A stretch of 64,000 nt of DNA, from positions 219,462,151-219,526,150 of the forward strand of contig CP136065.1 in the NCBI GenBank assembly GCA_032622095.1, written 5' to 3'. Of the stretch, positions 49,701 through 61,700 are shown in pieces. Numbering within the stretch: the stretch's first letter is position 1; every line of letters starts with the position of its first letter. The notes below the pieces were generated by a model that ran no database searches, was not told the DNA's origin, and worked only from the letters and a program-made list of their open reading frames with translations. The stretch is from Siphonodentalium dalli (taxonomy: Eukaryota; Mollusca; Scaphopoda; Gadilida; Siphonodentaliidae). A program made the position numbers and the translations under genes.

Positions 49701-52700
49701 GATCCTCTATTTACATTGGAATTGTTTATTGTTCATCTGAAATTGTTCAAGAAATATAAGCAGATGACAGATGGACGAAAATATAATAAAAGTGCAGAAA
49801 ACTTGTGCCAATGCATTCTCTTATATCTGCGACTCGCCCATAGGGCGCCTCGCATATATAAGAGAATGCATTAGCCTAAGAATATTTACCTTGATCTTGC
49901 ACAGTGCATTCTCTTATATATACGAGGTTCCCTATGAGACTCGCATATGTAAGAGAATGCACTGGCACAGGGTCTTTAATGCTGCAACAGCACAGCTCCC
50001 GTCATGAAAAGGGTTAAGTGGTCAATTGATTTTTAGATAATAAATCCAACAAACAACCTATGAACATGTTCTAATGGATAGCTACTCCTCAATGAGTATT
50101 TAGTATAGAAAGAGTTAAATTCTCACTATTCTCAATGGGTACTGACTCATCATTAACGTAGATATTTTCCAATTTTAACATGTTATAAGATAAAATCATC
50201 ATTTTTGAAGCTGTATTTAAGTTTGGAAATGTAGACCAGGTATAAATATCAGGAATTGCTTGACTTTTCAAACCATTTCATAATTAGTGAATATCTTTTG
50301 ATTAGATGTATAATGTGTGTATAAGCCTATAGCGTAACTGTGTTGTATTATTGATCAGTGCAGTGCAGTGTGAGCCATTGAATCATTTATTGCTTTTTAA
50401 TCATGCATCACTTAACATTTCTATTTTTAACTAACAACTCTTCATTCTGATTGGCCCTGGTTTTCCCTCCAAAATTAGAGGAGTTCTTTGTTGTCACTTA
50501 TGAACTGGCAGTAGTTGAGACACAGTCTGTGATAGTGAGACACAACCTGTGATAGTTCATTATGATGTCCAGTGATGCTCTATTCTATCAGCTCTCTTAT
50601 AAGATATGACATAATACACTTATATGTCTACAGTCACAGATGTTCCTAAAGCTCAACTATTATTAGGAGCATATACTTCCTTTTTGGATCTTACGGTACT
50701 AGCCATTATTTTTATACCCCCACTTTCGAAAAAAATGGGGGGTATACTGGATTGAATGCGTCTGTCCATCACACTTTCTCCCTCCGTGTGTCCGTTCGCA
50801 TCTGTCCGTCACACTTTCTCCCTCCGAGTGTCTGTCTGTCCGTCCGACCTCATAACTATGAACCGATTTCAATAATTTTTTGTATGCAATCTCCTTAGGA
50901 CCGCCTCTCCGCGTGATGCTAATTGCGGTGCGGTCCGATTTTTTTTTTAAGTTACGCCTTACTTTTCGACTTATTTTGACTTAGAAAATTCTGTCCGACT
51001 TAATAACTTTAACAAATATGAAGCGATTTCAATAATTTTTGGTATACATGCTTCTCACAACACCCTCTCTACATGATGCGGCTCAGGGTTGGCTCGGACT
51101 GTTTTTCCTAACATTACACTTCATTTTCTACTTATTTTGACTTAGAAAATTAAAGTTAAAAATCTTTTTTGTTGGGTTTACGGATAATGCGGGTTGAATT
51201 TGCCACGGTGGGGGTATGCTAGCACGCGAGTGCACACCTGTTTATAATTTAATAAGGGTGCTGAACGTTTTATACCTTGGTCATTTTGTACAGAGTCGTT
51301 TCATACCCGTTGGTCAATTTGTACCAATGTTTATTTCTTTTGTACCAATCTTTTGTATATGAATAACATTATTAACAATAAATGAAATTGAATGAATAGA
51401 GCAGGGCACAGAGTCGTTTGTGGTGACTACGGTGTTATCTGTGGTAGCTTCGGTGGTTGTAGTCTTCTTTGGGATAGGAGCAAACAACTTTGCATAGGCT
51501 TTCAGTAGGCTGCTAGTTCTTAAGTGTCCCATCCTTGTAGATGGGCCTGGTGTCACCTGTTATTGCAAACGTTGATAGCGCTTCAGTTTTTCTTCTCCGA
51601 CCAGCTTTTATTGTCATATCGGAATTAGTCGATAGAAAGGAATGTTGGTCTGCCTGTTCTTGTATTCGATGATGCCATCCTTCTGTGTCATTGTTGGTAC
51701 ATGTACATATGGGTCTCCCAAACACACACCATGTTGCGATGGGGAATGTCTCCAAATGGATCCACTAATGTTCTGCATATGTGAACACTGAACAGTAATT
51801 GAACATCAGTACAGTTGACCGCAGGATGGTCGCGCAATTTCAAGGGACGACTCATATGTGTTCTGCTGGAATCAATGGCAGTGCGAAGAGCTTCCTGAGT
51901 TGTCATAACGTTGTCTCACTGACTTACCCACATGCATGAGACAATCACAGTTACACCACAGCCAAACCAGATGACCATATGCGTGTGACATATAGTAATC
52001 CAAACAAATAATCTGGATAATGATGACTCTTGAAAATATTCTCACAGTTGACAGAAACTCTGTGTAATGCCTAATATCACATTCATCTATTTCTGTATGT
52101 CTCTTATCATTTTCTCTTTCTCCTCTCTTTGACTCTATTCTACATCTCCGTTGCACAGTAACATGTACGGTATGTACATATCTTTTGTATATATCTATAT
52201 GTCTAGTCTGTGTACACACAGACAACATACATGTAGTGCCTCTACCACAATTATTATTAAACGTTGCATGCTCTTCAATCCTGGAGGTTAATAAACAAAT
52301 AATTGTGAAAGAAGGTCATCAGCTGATAAATGGTTTTGAATACATGTAGCTTTACATGTCTCCTTCTAGAAATCCATTGTCATGTTTGATGGCTGGTGGT
52401 GTTGGGAGCAGGCGAAGCAGTGATTCAAATACCTAAAAAGATAATGAGAATTCATATACATTCATGCATATATAAATATATGAAGATATATGTTAAAATA
52501 AATTAAAAATTAATTAAATAAATAGAATTCTTGAGAATTATGATTATTTTTTATCGAAATGGCCATGACTTACGATCGGTTAATTAATATAGACAGATAC
52601 TATGAAACTGTTAAATAAATAATAACTGACCTTTTCATAGTTGTTGCTTTACGTCTAGTCATCATGACATACACAAGCCGCACCTGCTTCATGTGGTTCG

Positions 52701-55700
52701 CTTACTAACCTTCGCACTTTAAATCATGCTGTCTTCTCTCGAACACTCTAAACAATTTACGTCGGAATCTAGATCAGTCATTGTTATTGTCTGAATGCCT
52801 TGCAATTCACATCATTTATAGGAGTCAAGACAAAAAACACACTTATCACTCGCGAATGCCGTAAAAACAAACCATAAGAATTGTGAACTTGGTGATTTGT
52901 GCTTCTAAAGACTAATCACTGACTATTATTTTGTTGTAACAACATGCCTGTGTACGGTATAATTTATGAAACACGAGAAGAAAAAAACTGACACATCAGC
53001 AAAGTGTGAAATCACTGATTAGCACTTCTAAAGATTTAATCAGTGATCGACAACCCTTCGCTGTAACAAAATACCATATACTGAACAGACCTTGTACTGC
53101 CGATTTCATGATAACTAGTATATACAAATATTAGTAAAGGTATTCGATAACTAGAAATAAAATAATGGTAATATTCAATAATTACGCTAGAAAATATTTT
53201 TTTCTGATTGTACGAAACGACCAAAAGATTGGTACGAAGGAACCAAAAAATTTGTACGGATCGACCAAAGTGTACGAAACGTCTATGTAACAAAAGACCA
53301 AGGTACGAAACATCTAGAAGTCGACAGTAATAATCATTCAGTAGCTAGATATCAACTCAATATCTTGGGAACTTTTTCATGTCGGATAGATATATAATAT
53401 TCCATTGTATACTTTTAAAACTGAAATTGAAAATCTGTTAGAGGAAATTCTTTAAAACTAACACTCTTTTTGCTTCCTTTTAGTGACCTCTTTGGTGAGG
53501 GAGATAAAGATTACAGAAGCCAGATTCCTCCTCCTGCGATAGTAGATCGGGATGATAGATTACTCACACCAGAAAGTCCAGCTCAGCATGGATGGGCTCA
53601 GTTCAGGAAAGAGCATCCAAGTGATTTCCCATATCCGAATGAAAGTCGAAACAGACCAGAAAACACAGAAGATGTTGACTACCGAAAGATGAACATGCAA
53701 GGGCGACCCCCACTTCAAGAGAACAGACATTATAACATGAGGAATGAAATAAAACGAGAACAACCAAATCGTATTCGTTCCTTGTTTGAATTGGGACCGG
53801 AGGATTTTGGCAATGCCGTAAAATCATTACAAGACACACCCCTACCAAAAGCACTCTCTCTGAATAACCGAGAGGAAGTAATGCAAGGAGCCGATAAACA
53901 ATTAAGATCAGGGGACATCACTCATGAACAGCATCAAGAAATACTGCATCAGTTGAATGAGATATACAGTCTCCAGAAAAACATTAATAATATGAAGGAG
54001 CTTGAGATTATGAACGGCCCCCGCAAAATGTCGCCATCTCATCCTGGAATAGATGACGCATATCAAAGAAGACTATCACCAATACATGGAAAAAGACAAG
54101 ATAATGCTGGAGGTAAAATGTCTCCATCCCACCCAGGTGTAGATCAGGGATACCCGAGAAGACCATCTCCAATACACCCAGGAAATAGGTCAGACGGACC
54201 TGCTATGAGAAGTCCTCTTTACGATGAGAGAAATGTGTCCGGTGATTCAAATCGGAGGTTTGATGAGCCTGGTATGAGAAGTCCGAATCAAGATGATAGG
54301 AATGACCCTGATATGAATAGAAGATTTGACAGTAGAGGTGATATGAACAGAGGTGGACCAATGAATGACAGGAGAATGGGAAGAGAAAGATGGAGAGATG
54401 ATGGGAGACAGATGCGAGATGACAGACAGATGCGAGATGACAGACAGATGCGAGATGACAGACAGATGCGAGACGACAGGTATGTATGACAAGAGAGCAG
54501 AACCGAAGAGACAACCTAAACCCATAGCACACACAAAATTCAGAGCCATCTCTTTTTCTAAAGTTCTCCCATACCATTCATTCCCCTTTTTATGGAATTC
54601 CCTAGAAAGTAAATATAAAGTATAAAGTATCTAAGCAATCAAGACATGTCTTCCGAAAACGGATATCATTAATACCTTAGTATTAACCCTTTACCCAACA
54701 AAATGGCCAAAAACGCCCAAATAAAGCTTCAACAGCCTAAAATATCTTCGGTCTGTCTCAATAACACCATACAAATATGGATATCATTGGAACCGGTTCC
54801 TCGACCACATTGTGATGGTTACAGTTATGCCCTGTGCCAATGCATTCTCTTATATATGCGAGTCGACCATAGGTCGCCTCGCATATATAAGAGAATGCAT
54901 TACCATTTTTTTCTTACATTCTTTAACAATTTTATAATTTTTTCTTAGATTTTTTATAATATTTTTCTACATTCTTTGACAATTTTATCATTTTTAATAT
55001 GTGTTAAGCCAATGCATTCTCTTATATATGCGAGGCGACCTATGGTCGACTCGCAGGATGCAGGATGGGAGCTGGATGCAAGATGATCATCAGCATCAGA
55101 ACGATCGAATGAGGGGAAATCGTCCTGGAGATGGTATGAATATGCATGATAATCAGTTTCAAATGAATAGGCGAATGAACAACAACAACAGAAGGTTTCG
55201 TTGCATTGGCACAGGGCCGTTCTGTTGGGTAAAGGGTTAAGTGAGCGTTCAATGCATAAACCGAGGATGCCCTGATTGTATAAACGATACATAATTTTCT
55301 GCTAACAGCTGTAAAAAAATAAATCCCCCACCACACACCTTGTGTTTATATTTCCATGCATTCACTTATATATCCATGTTAATTAAAAAAAAAATCCCAA
55401 AACCTCACTCGTATTAATCCTACTCGGTTCCACTCACATGTATATTTTCATAGTATTCATTCATTATATCGACCAAATAAGTGCCTATACATATGAACCA
55501 CTTTTCGTAACATGCCTGACAAAGCCGATGAATGTAAACCAAAAACAATCCAATTAATTCGGCCATCTACATCATATAATCTGTCACCACATTCAGGGAT
55601 GATAGGAAGACAGTCAGTCATGACTATATCACCCGTAACAATATACATGTGTAGTCTATTAGTATTATATTTATTTGTAATTGTACTTTCTATGTGTGTA

Positions 55701-58700
55701 TATTGTAAATAAAATTATCCTATCCAGGTGGAATGCCGACAATCGAAGGAATGATGACCGACGGATGCAGGATGGGAGCTGGATGCAAGATGATCATCAG
55801 CATCAGAACGATCGAATGAGGGGAAATCGTCCTGGAGATGGTATGAATATGCGTGATAATCAGTTTCAAATGAATAGGCGAATGAACAACAACAACAGAA
55901 GGTTTCGTGATGACGGCCCAAATCCTGGAAATAGGCAGATGGGAAATGGTGATGGCGAAAGAAATCGAGATTGGAGGAACCGAAATGAGAGAGAGATGCA
56001 ATGTCAGAATGAGAGAAATGAACTTGATCATCCAAATACACCCTCTGGTTTCTCAGATTATGAACGACTGAAATACATTACTGGCATGTGGGGAACGGAC
56101 CTGTCTGAGGAAGTCGTCATTGATAGGATGCCGTATGAAGTCGTACTTGGGGGAAGGGCTAAAGTTATAAAAATCAACAATGTTGCTCACAAATTGCTGG
56201 CCGATAAAGAGAAGCAATGTATTGTTTTGGACGATGAATCAGTTTACAAATTTGGTGCTCCTACTCAAGAAACAAAAGTAGATGGGAAGCTGATGAAAAT
56301 ATTCTACCACGGTCATCCAAAGTTTATCTGGGTTAATGGAGAGCAGCAGGAAGTGAGATTGGATGCACCTCCAAGAAGAATTAAAATCAATGACATCGAG
56401 CATTCTATACAGATTTTAGGTTTGCAGATGAAGATTTTAATGGATCGTATGGAAGTCGGAACATACGGAGGACCACCACGAGAAATAAATATGGGAAACG
56501 AGAAGTATGAACTGAGATTTTCTGCTCCTTCTAGAAATATTCTTATTGACGGTAATCCTTGTGAGCTGAGGTTGGACACGAGGGTTCCAGTGGTTATCAT
56601 GAATGGACGTGTTCATGGAATCAGATTCAACGGTCCGCCTGCTGAAGTGACTATCGATAAGGAAACTCATCACATTCCGGTGGATCGACCTGAGAAAGTG
56701 CGTATAGGGAAACGTCCACACAAGATCATGTTCGGCGGACCAGCTCATGAAGTCATCCTCGACGGGAAGTGGTTCGAACTCAGATTTAATGGTGCTCCGA
56801 AAGAAATATATTTCGGTAACAGAACTCACGTTTTCCAACTCAAGGGGTCGCCACCAGAGGTTAAGCTGCTAGGTGAGGTTCCCGATGATCTTATTAAGGG
56901 AATAATGCAATCAAGTATGACACCTCAAAAACACAGGTATCAGGGTCCATCTCGGACCCACGGTGGAGACAACATGCAGCAAATGGGTCCTGGAATGCAG
57001 CAACAAATGGGTCCCGGACCTCAGCAGTTTGGTGATAATCTTCCCCCACCACCGATGCCACCTCAGTTTGGACAGAACGCACCAGGGCAATTTGGTCCAG
57101 GACCAGGCGGACCTCAGATGTTCAATAATCAGCAGCCGGGGATGGATCCACGGTTTGGTGGACCTGGTGTCAATCAACCAATGCCAGGGATGCAGCCAGG
57201 TCCTGGTTTCATGCCACAAGGTATGTTTATAGATTAGTGACATTTCAACTCCCTACACTGTGAACAAAGCGAGAGTGGCATATGGGTTCCATGCAAAATG
57301 TTGTGGAAGTCGGCAAGGAATCATTTGCGTTATTATCTGAATATTTCCTACGGGAACTACCCTGCTGGACAAAACAAGTGTCCACTTAACCGCACCGCGG
57401 TTAGTGTTGCCACCGCGGCCGAAATGCAACTACACTGCGGCTCCACCGGCTAACAACAGTTGGGCTGCGGTGTACTTGCCATTCGGCCATGGTGTAGTTG
57501 CCGCGGTGTACGTTCATTAAACTGAAAAAAGATGATACAAACCCGAAATCTAACCACGATGTACATGCCATTCGGCCGCGTTGTAGTTGCCTTTCGGCCA
57601 TGGTGTACTTGCCGCTCGGCTGCAGTGTACTTGCCGTTCGGCCCGCGGTGCTCAACTGCAGTTACAAATACACCGCGGTGCCAATGGACACTTGTTTTGT
57701 CCAGCGGGGTACTCGAGTATTTTGAAAAGAAAAGTTTAACCCTTTAACATTCAGAGAGCCCCAGAGCGCCCTACCGCATAGCGTCCAGTAAGCCATAGAG
57801 AACCCTGTCGCATAGCATCCACAAGAGCCCAGAGTTTTTCCCCCATCATAGTTTACAACAAAAATATTGCATTATAACACAACAAATTGATTTTATTTTT
57901 AATATTTTTTTTAATGTAAAAAAAAAACTTACCTTATGTTTGTTTATAACATTTATTGTTATAAACTATAAATATAAAACCTAATAAATATTCATCATAC
58001 TAGTGGGAGTGGGATTCACAACTCTGAAAAAAAATTACTCCCATCCATGCAGATAAACATAATTTCATAAAACAAGAGCCACCATAAAATTTTGTGATAA
58101 TACAATTTTGTTCCAATAACATTGACGTCACCAGAAAGTTCTGTTTGGTGGGGTAGCCACGTTATCTCCTATCAGTATTTAGTATTGGTGGAGGTAATGA
58201 CGATAGTCATATTACTGTTGGGTAATGGGTTAACAACTGAATATATGCTGGAGAGTATGACTTGATTCCCATTGATTTGTTTCCAAAAGAGTTCAGTTAA
58301 CCCTTTCATGACGGGAACTGTGCTGGTGCAGCATTAAAGATCCTGTGCCAGCACATTCTCTTAGAGAGCCTTGCATATATAAGAGAATGCATAGTCTACA
58401 AGATCAAGGTAAATATTATTAGCCCAATGTGGCAATGTATTCTCTTATATATGCGGGGGCTTATATAAGAGAAATCACTGGCACACAGTTTTCGAATAAA
58501 ATTTCGGGAAGCTTCGGTTAATAAGATCAACAAATAACGTACTTGTGAACTTATTAGCTGAACACCCCTACTAACGAATTCAAGGCAGTTCTTAGTTTGT
58601 GTTTTGTAAATAAATAACTGACTTAAATTTCATGAATGAGATTGTCAATGTTCATTAAATTTTATAATGGTATTATAATATCAAAATTATAATATCAAAA

Positions 58701-61700
58701 GTTTAAACATTTATGAAAACTTAGCCAAATTGTTTGTGCGGCTACTAGGACCTTAAATTTAGTTGAAAGACTGGTGTAAAGTTTCCAGATATTTAACCCT
58801 TTCAGTGCCAAGTCCGATTTTTGTATCAACTTATATACCCTGTGCCAATGCATTCTCTTGTATGCGAGTCGACCATAGGTCGCCTCGCACATATAAGAGA
58901 ATGCATTGGCCTAACAATTTTTCATCATTTGTTATTATTTTTTACAATTTTAATAATTTTTTCGTACCGTATATTCTTTAACAGACTTATTTGTAGGTTT
59001 AGTGCCAGGGAATCTTACGTTTTTCATGGGCATCAAAATTATTACTATGAATACTTGGTGATAGTTTTGAGTTATAACATGCCCCTACGGTTTTATCCAG
59101 TTTGTTTTTAAATTCGTTATAGCATGCTTAAGCATACCCAAAAAAAATTCAACCAATAACAAAAAAATCTAAAAACAATTTTTTTTTTAGGGCCACTCTA
59201 CAGACCGTAAATTAGGGCCGATGAGATCGGCCCCTGGCACTGAAAGAGTTAATGAAACATATTCTTTCTTATCAGGTCAGCAGATGGGTGGTCAGATGCC
59301 TATGATGCAGCAGAACATGATGATGCAGAACCAGGGTATGCAGCCCATGGGAAATATGCCCGGTCAGTCCATGCCCATGCAGCAAAACCAGCCAATGCTC
59401 GGTCTACAAAATGCAACGATGCCGGCCCAACCGACTCCACCCATGCAAAATCAACCACTTGATACATTATTCAGTTTACTGCCTGGTGGTAAAGGTATGT
59501 ATCATGACGCATATAGTTTTTGTGAAACAGGACTCCTCCTTTTGGTGAGCTGATCTTAGGCGGGTCATTCACGATAATTTAACGCGTACCATACTGTTCT
59601 TTAAGATAAAGCTTTATATTCATATTATTGAATCCCTCAGAATGATTATGTATACATGATGAAGAATAAACAGAGCCCTGAAATATAAAATTAACCGAAA
59701 TTAAGTGATATGATGAATTTAAAGGAATACACAATTTTAAATTAAATTATAAAATGAGATTACTTGACACTTTGGATTTAAATACTTGTGGTTTAACCCC
59801 TGACATACTGTTGTGTAATAAAATATAATTTCATTATAATTCTGTTTAAATGAGCGAGTAAACTATAAAATAATTTTGAGGGCTGTAATAATTTGCTGTC
59901 CATTGCCCTTAAAAAATATTTTATGTGCTCTACTTTCAATTTCATTGAACAGAAAAATATTTCTTACTTATTAATTTGTGTTGTCTCACCTATAAAATTA
60001 TTCTTCCTGTGACTGTGTAGACACCGATTGTTCTAAATTTGACTCAGGAAAACATTCTTTTGTGAGTAGTCAAAAAACAAGAGGCTTCACATTTAAATAT
60101 GTCTATTAATAGCTCAGCAGCCAGCTCCGGGAGCACAGTCATTTGATATCAGTGCACTGTTCAGCAAACTCGTTAGCTCTGGCATCATTCCGAAATCCCT
60201 TGACGAAAATAGCAGCCAACCAACAGAAGCTTCTGCCGCAGCCGACAAAGACAAGGCTAAAGAGGTAATTCATAATGATTCTGTAATTAATTGATGTGAA
60301 GGCAGCTGGTGAAGGTGACAAATATTTAAAGGACTATTGGTTCGGAAATTAATTAGCAGGAAGTAGTGATATAACTTGAAAACTGGCAACAAAGAAATAT
60401 TAACTGCAAAATCAATTTCTTAGCTCATAGTTTTGAGAGGAAGATCAAAATTAAAAATTACTTGTGGAAGAATTGTTTTCACTATTCAGAATTTTATCCT
60501 AATCACATCAGATACACAACTTTACTTTCACACTGCATACAGTTTCAATTTTCTTCATAAAAATTATCAACCAAGATATTAATAGTCAAAGGGTTCATCT
60601 CGATGATTCATTAACTTTTTCTAGAAATTGACGTTTGTCCATTATTTCCCCAATAATAATTATACATAGTCCTTACAGCATCCATAGTATAGATGTTTCA
60701 AATACTTGGGAGTCTATCTTTGTTATTTTGACATGGTCATTCCTTTACCACAGCACGAAAACCTCTGAATTTAATTTTATTACCAATTTTTAAAAAATAG
60801 ATTATTTATCTGCAAGTTTTGAATGTGTGTTGCTATGAAAAAATCAAACCTGTCTATTGTGGCTTAGTGAGCTGACAAGCCTTGAAATAGTGTGTCTGTC
60901 ATTTGCAGAATGAAGTCCCCAGAGGGTGAATTTGGTGATGCTAGCCCGCTATGCGGGGTAGCATCACTAAATTCACACTCTGGGGACCTCATTCTGCAAA
61001 TGACAGACACACTATTTCAAGGCTTGTGAGCTGATACTGAAAAAAATAAATTTTTCTTGAGTTATGTCTTTGCATGGAAGAAAGAACTAAACCTTGACAT
61101 TTTATATTTCAGAAATTTGTTCCAGAAGATAAAATTGAAGACGTTCCTGATCTCAAAGACCTCAATATCCCAAAGTTAAAAAAGTATGTAAATATGGTGT
61201 TTACATCTAACCAAGCCTTGAAATAGTGTGTCTGTCATTTGCAGAATGAGGTCCCCAGAGGGTGAATTTGGTGATGCTAGCCCGCTATCTGCTTACACCT
61301 CAGCAGAATGAGGTTCCCAGAGGGTGAATTTGGTGATGCTAGCCCGCTATGCGGGGTAGCATCACTAAATTCACCCTCTGGGGACCTCATTCTGCAAATG
61401 ACAGACACACTATTTCAAGGCTTGCATCTAACAGATTTGGTTCAAGATGCATAATCCGATTAAGGGCCCCTCAATTACTATTTTTTCAGATTTGGGGGTA
61501 AAAAATATTTGATTCGAGTCGAGGAACCCACCTATCAAAGCTAATAGATATCGATTTTTAAATCTATTATTGGATCTGAGCTTCTATAGTCTTCGACATG
61601 CAATCGATTTCTAAATATCGATATGGGGAAAGGAACTCTTAGGCCGATTAATTGACACTCTGCTTATGATTTCAGTCCACACACACAATATCAATGCAAA

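Larger units (their letters stand above)
47881..53483 (+). other. PCF11 intron 6 (5.6 kb)
   Basis: Contains F9, an inverted pair of A elements (A9/A10), B6 with an adjoining D fragment, M2, and the MULE-like element at about 51264..53316. A D-like remnant (53395..53455) lies just before exon 7. Confidence 0.6.
57221..59275 (+). other. PCF11 intron 8 (2.1 kb)
   Basis: Made mostly of transposon sequence: a D remnant split by the P element, a TTAA-bounded stretch (57734..58233), B7 with a D fragment, and C2 ending 23 bases before exon 9. Confidence 0.6.

Noticed and set aside
53470-53483. Start codon MLPF upstream of exon 7
   Set aside because: These codons overlap the polypyrimidine tract and acceptor ttccttttag; exon phase shows exon 7 starts at 53484.
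55056-55201. Captured exon fragment as a true alternative exon
   Set aside because: The left edge gives cgcag, which could be an acceptor, but there is no convincing donor at the right edge and the flanks are MITE sequence. Without RNA evidence it is treated as a copy.
3480-59000. Many short ORFs encoding MRVDHRSPRIYKRMHW or ANAFSYICESTIGRLAYIRE
   Set aside because: They are six-frame readings of the A/B/C hairpin core. Both strands and several frames are open because the core is palindromic; there is no initiation or splice context.
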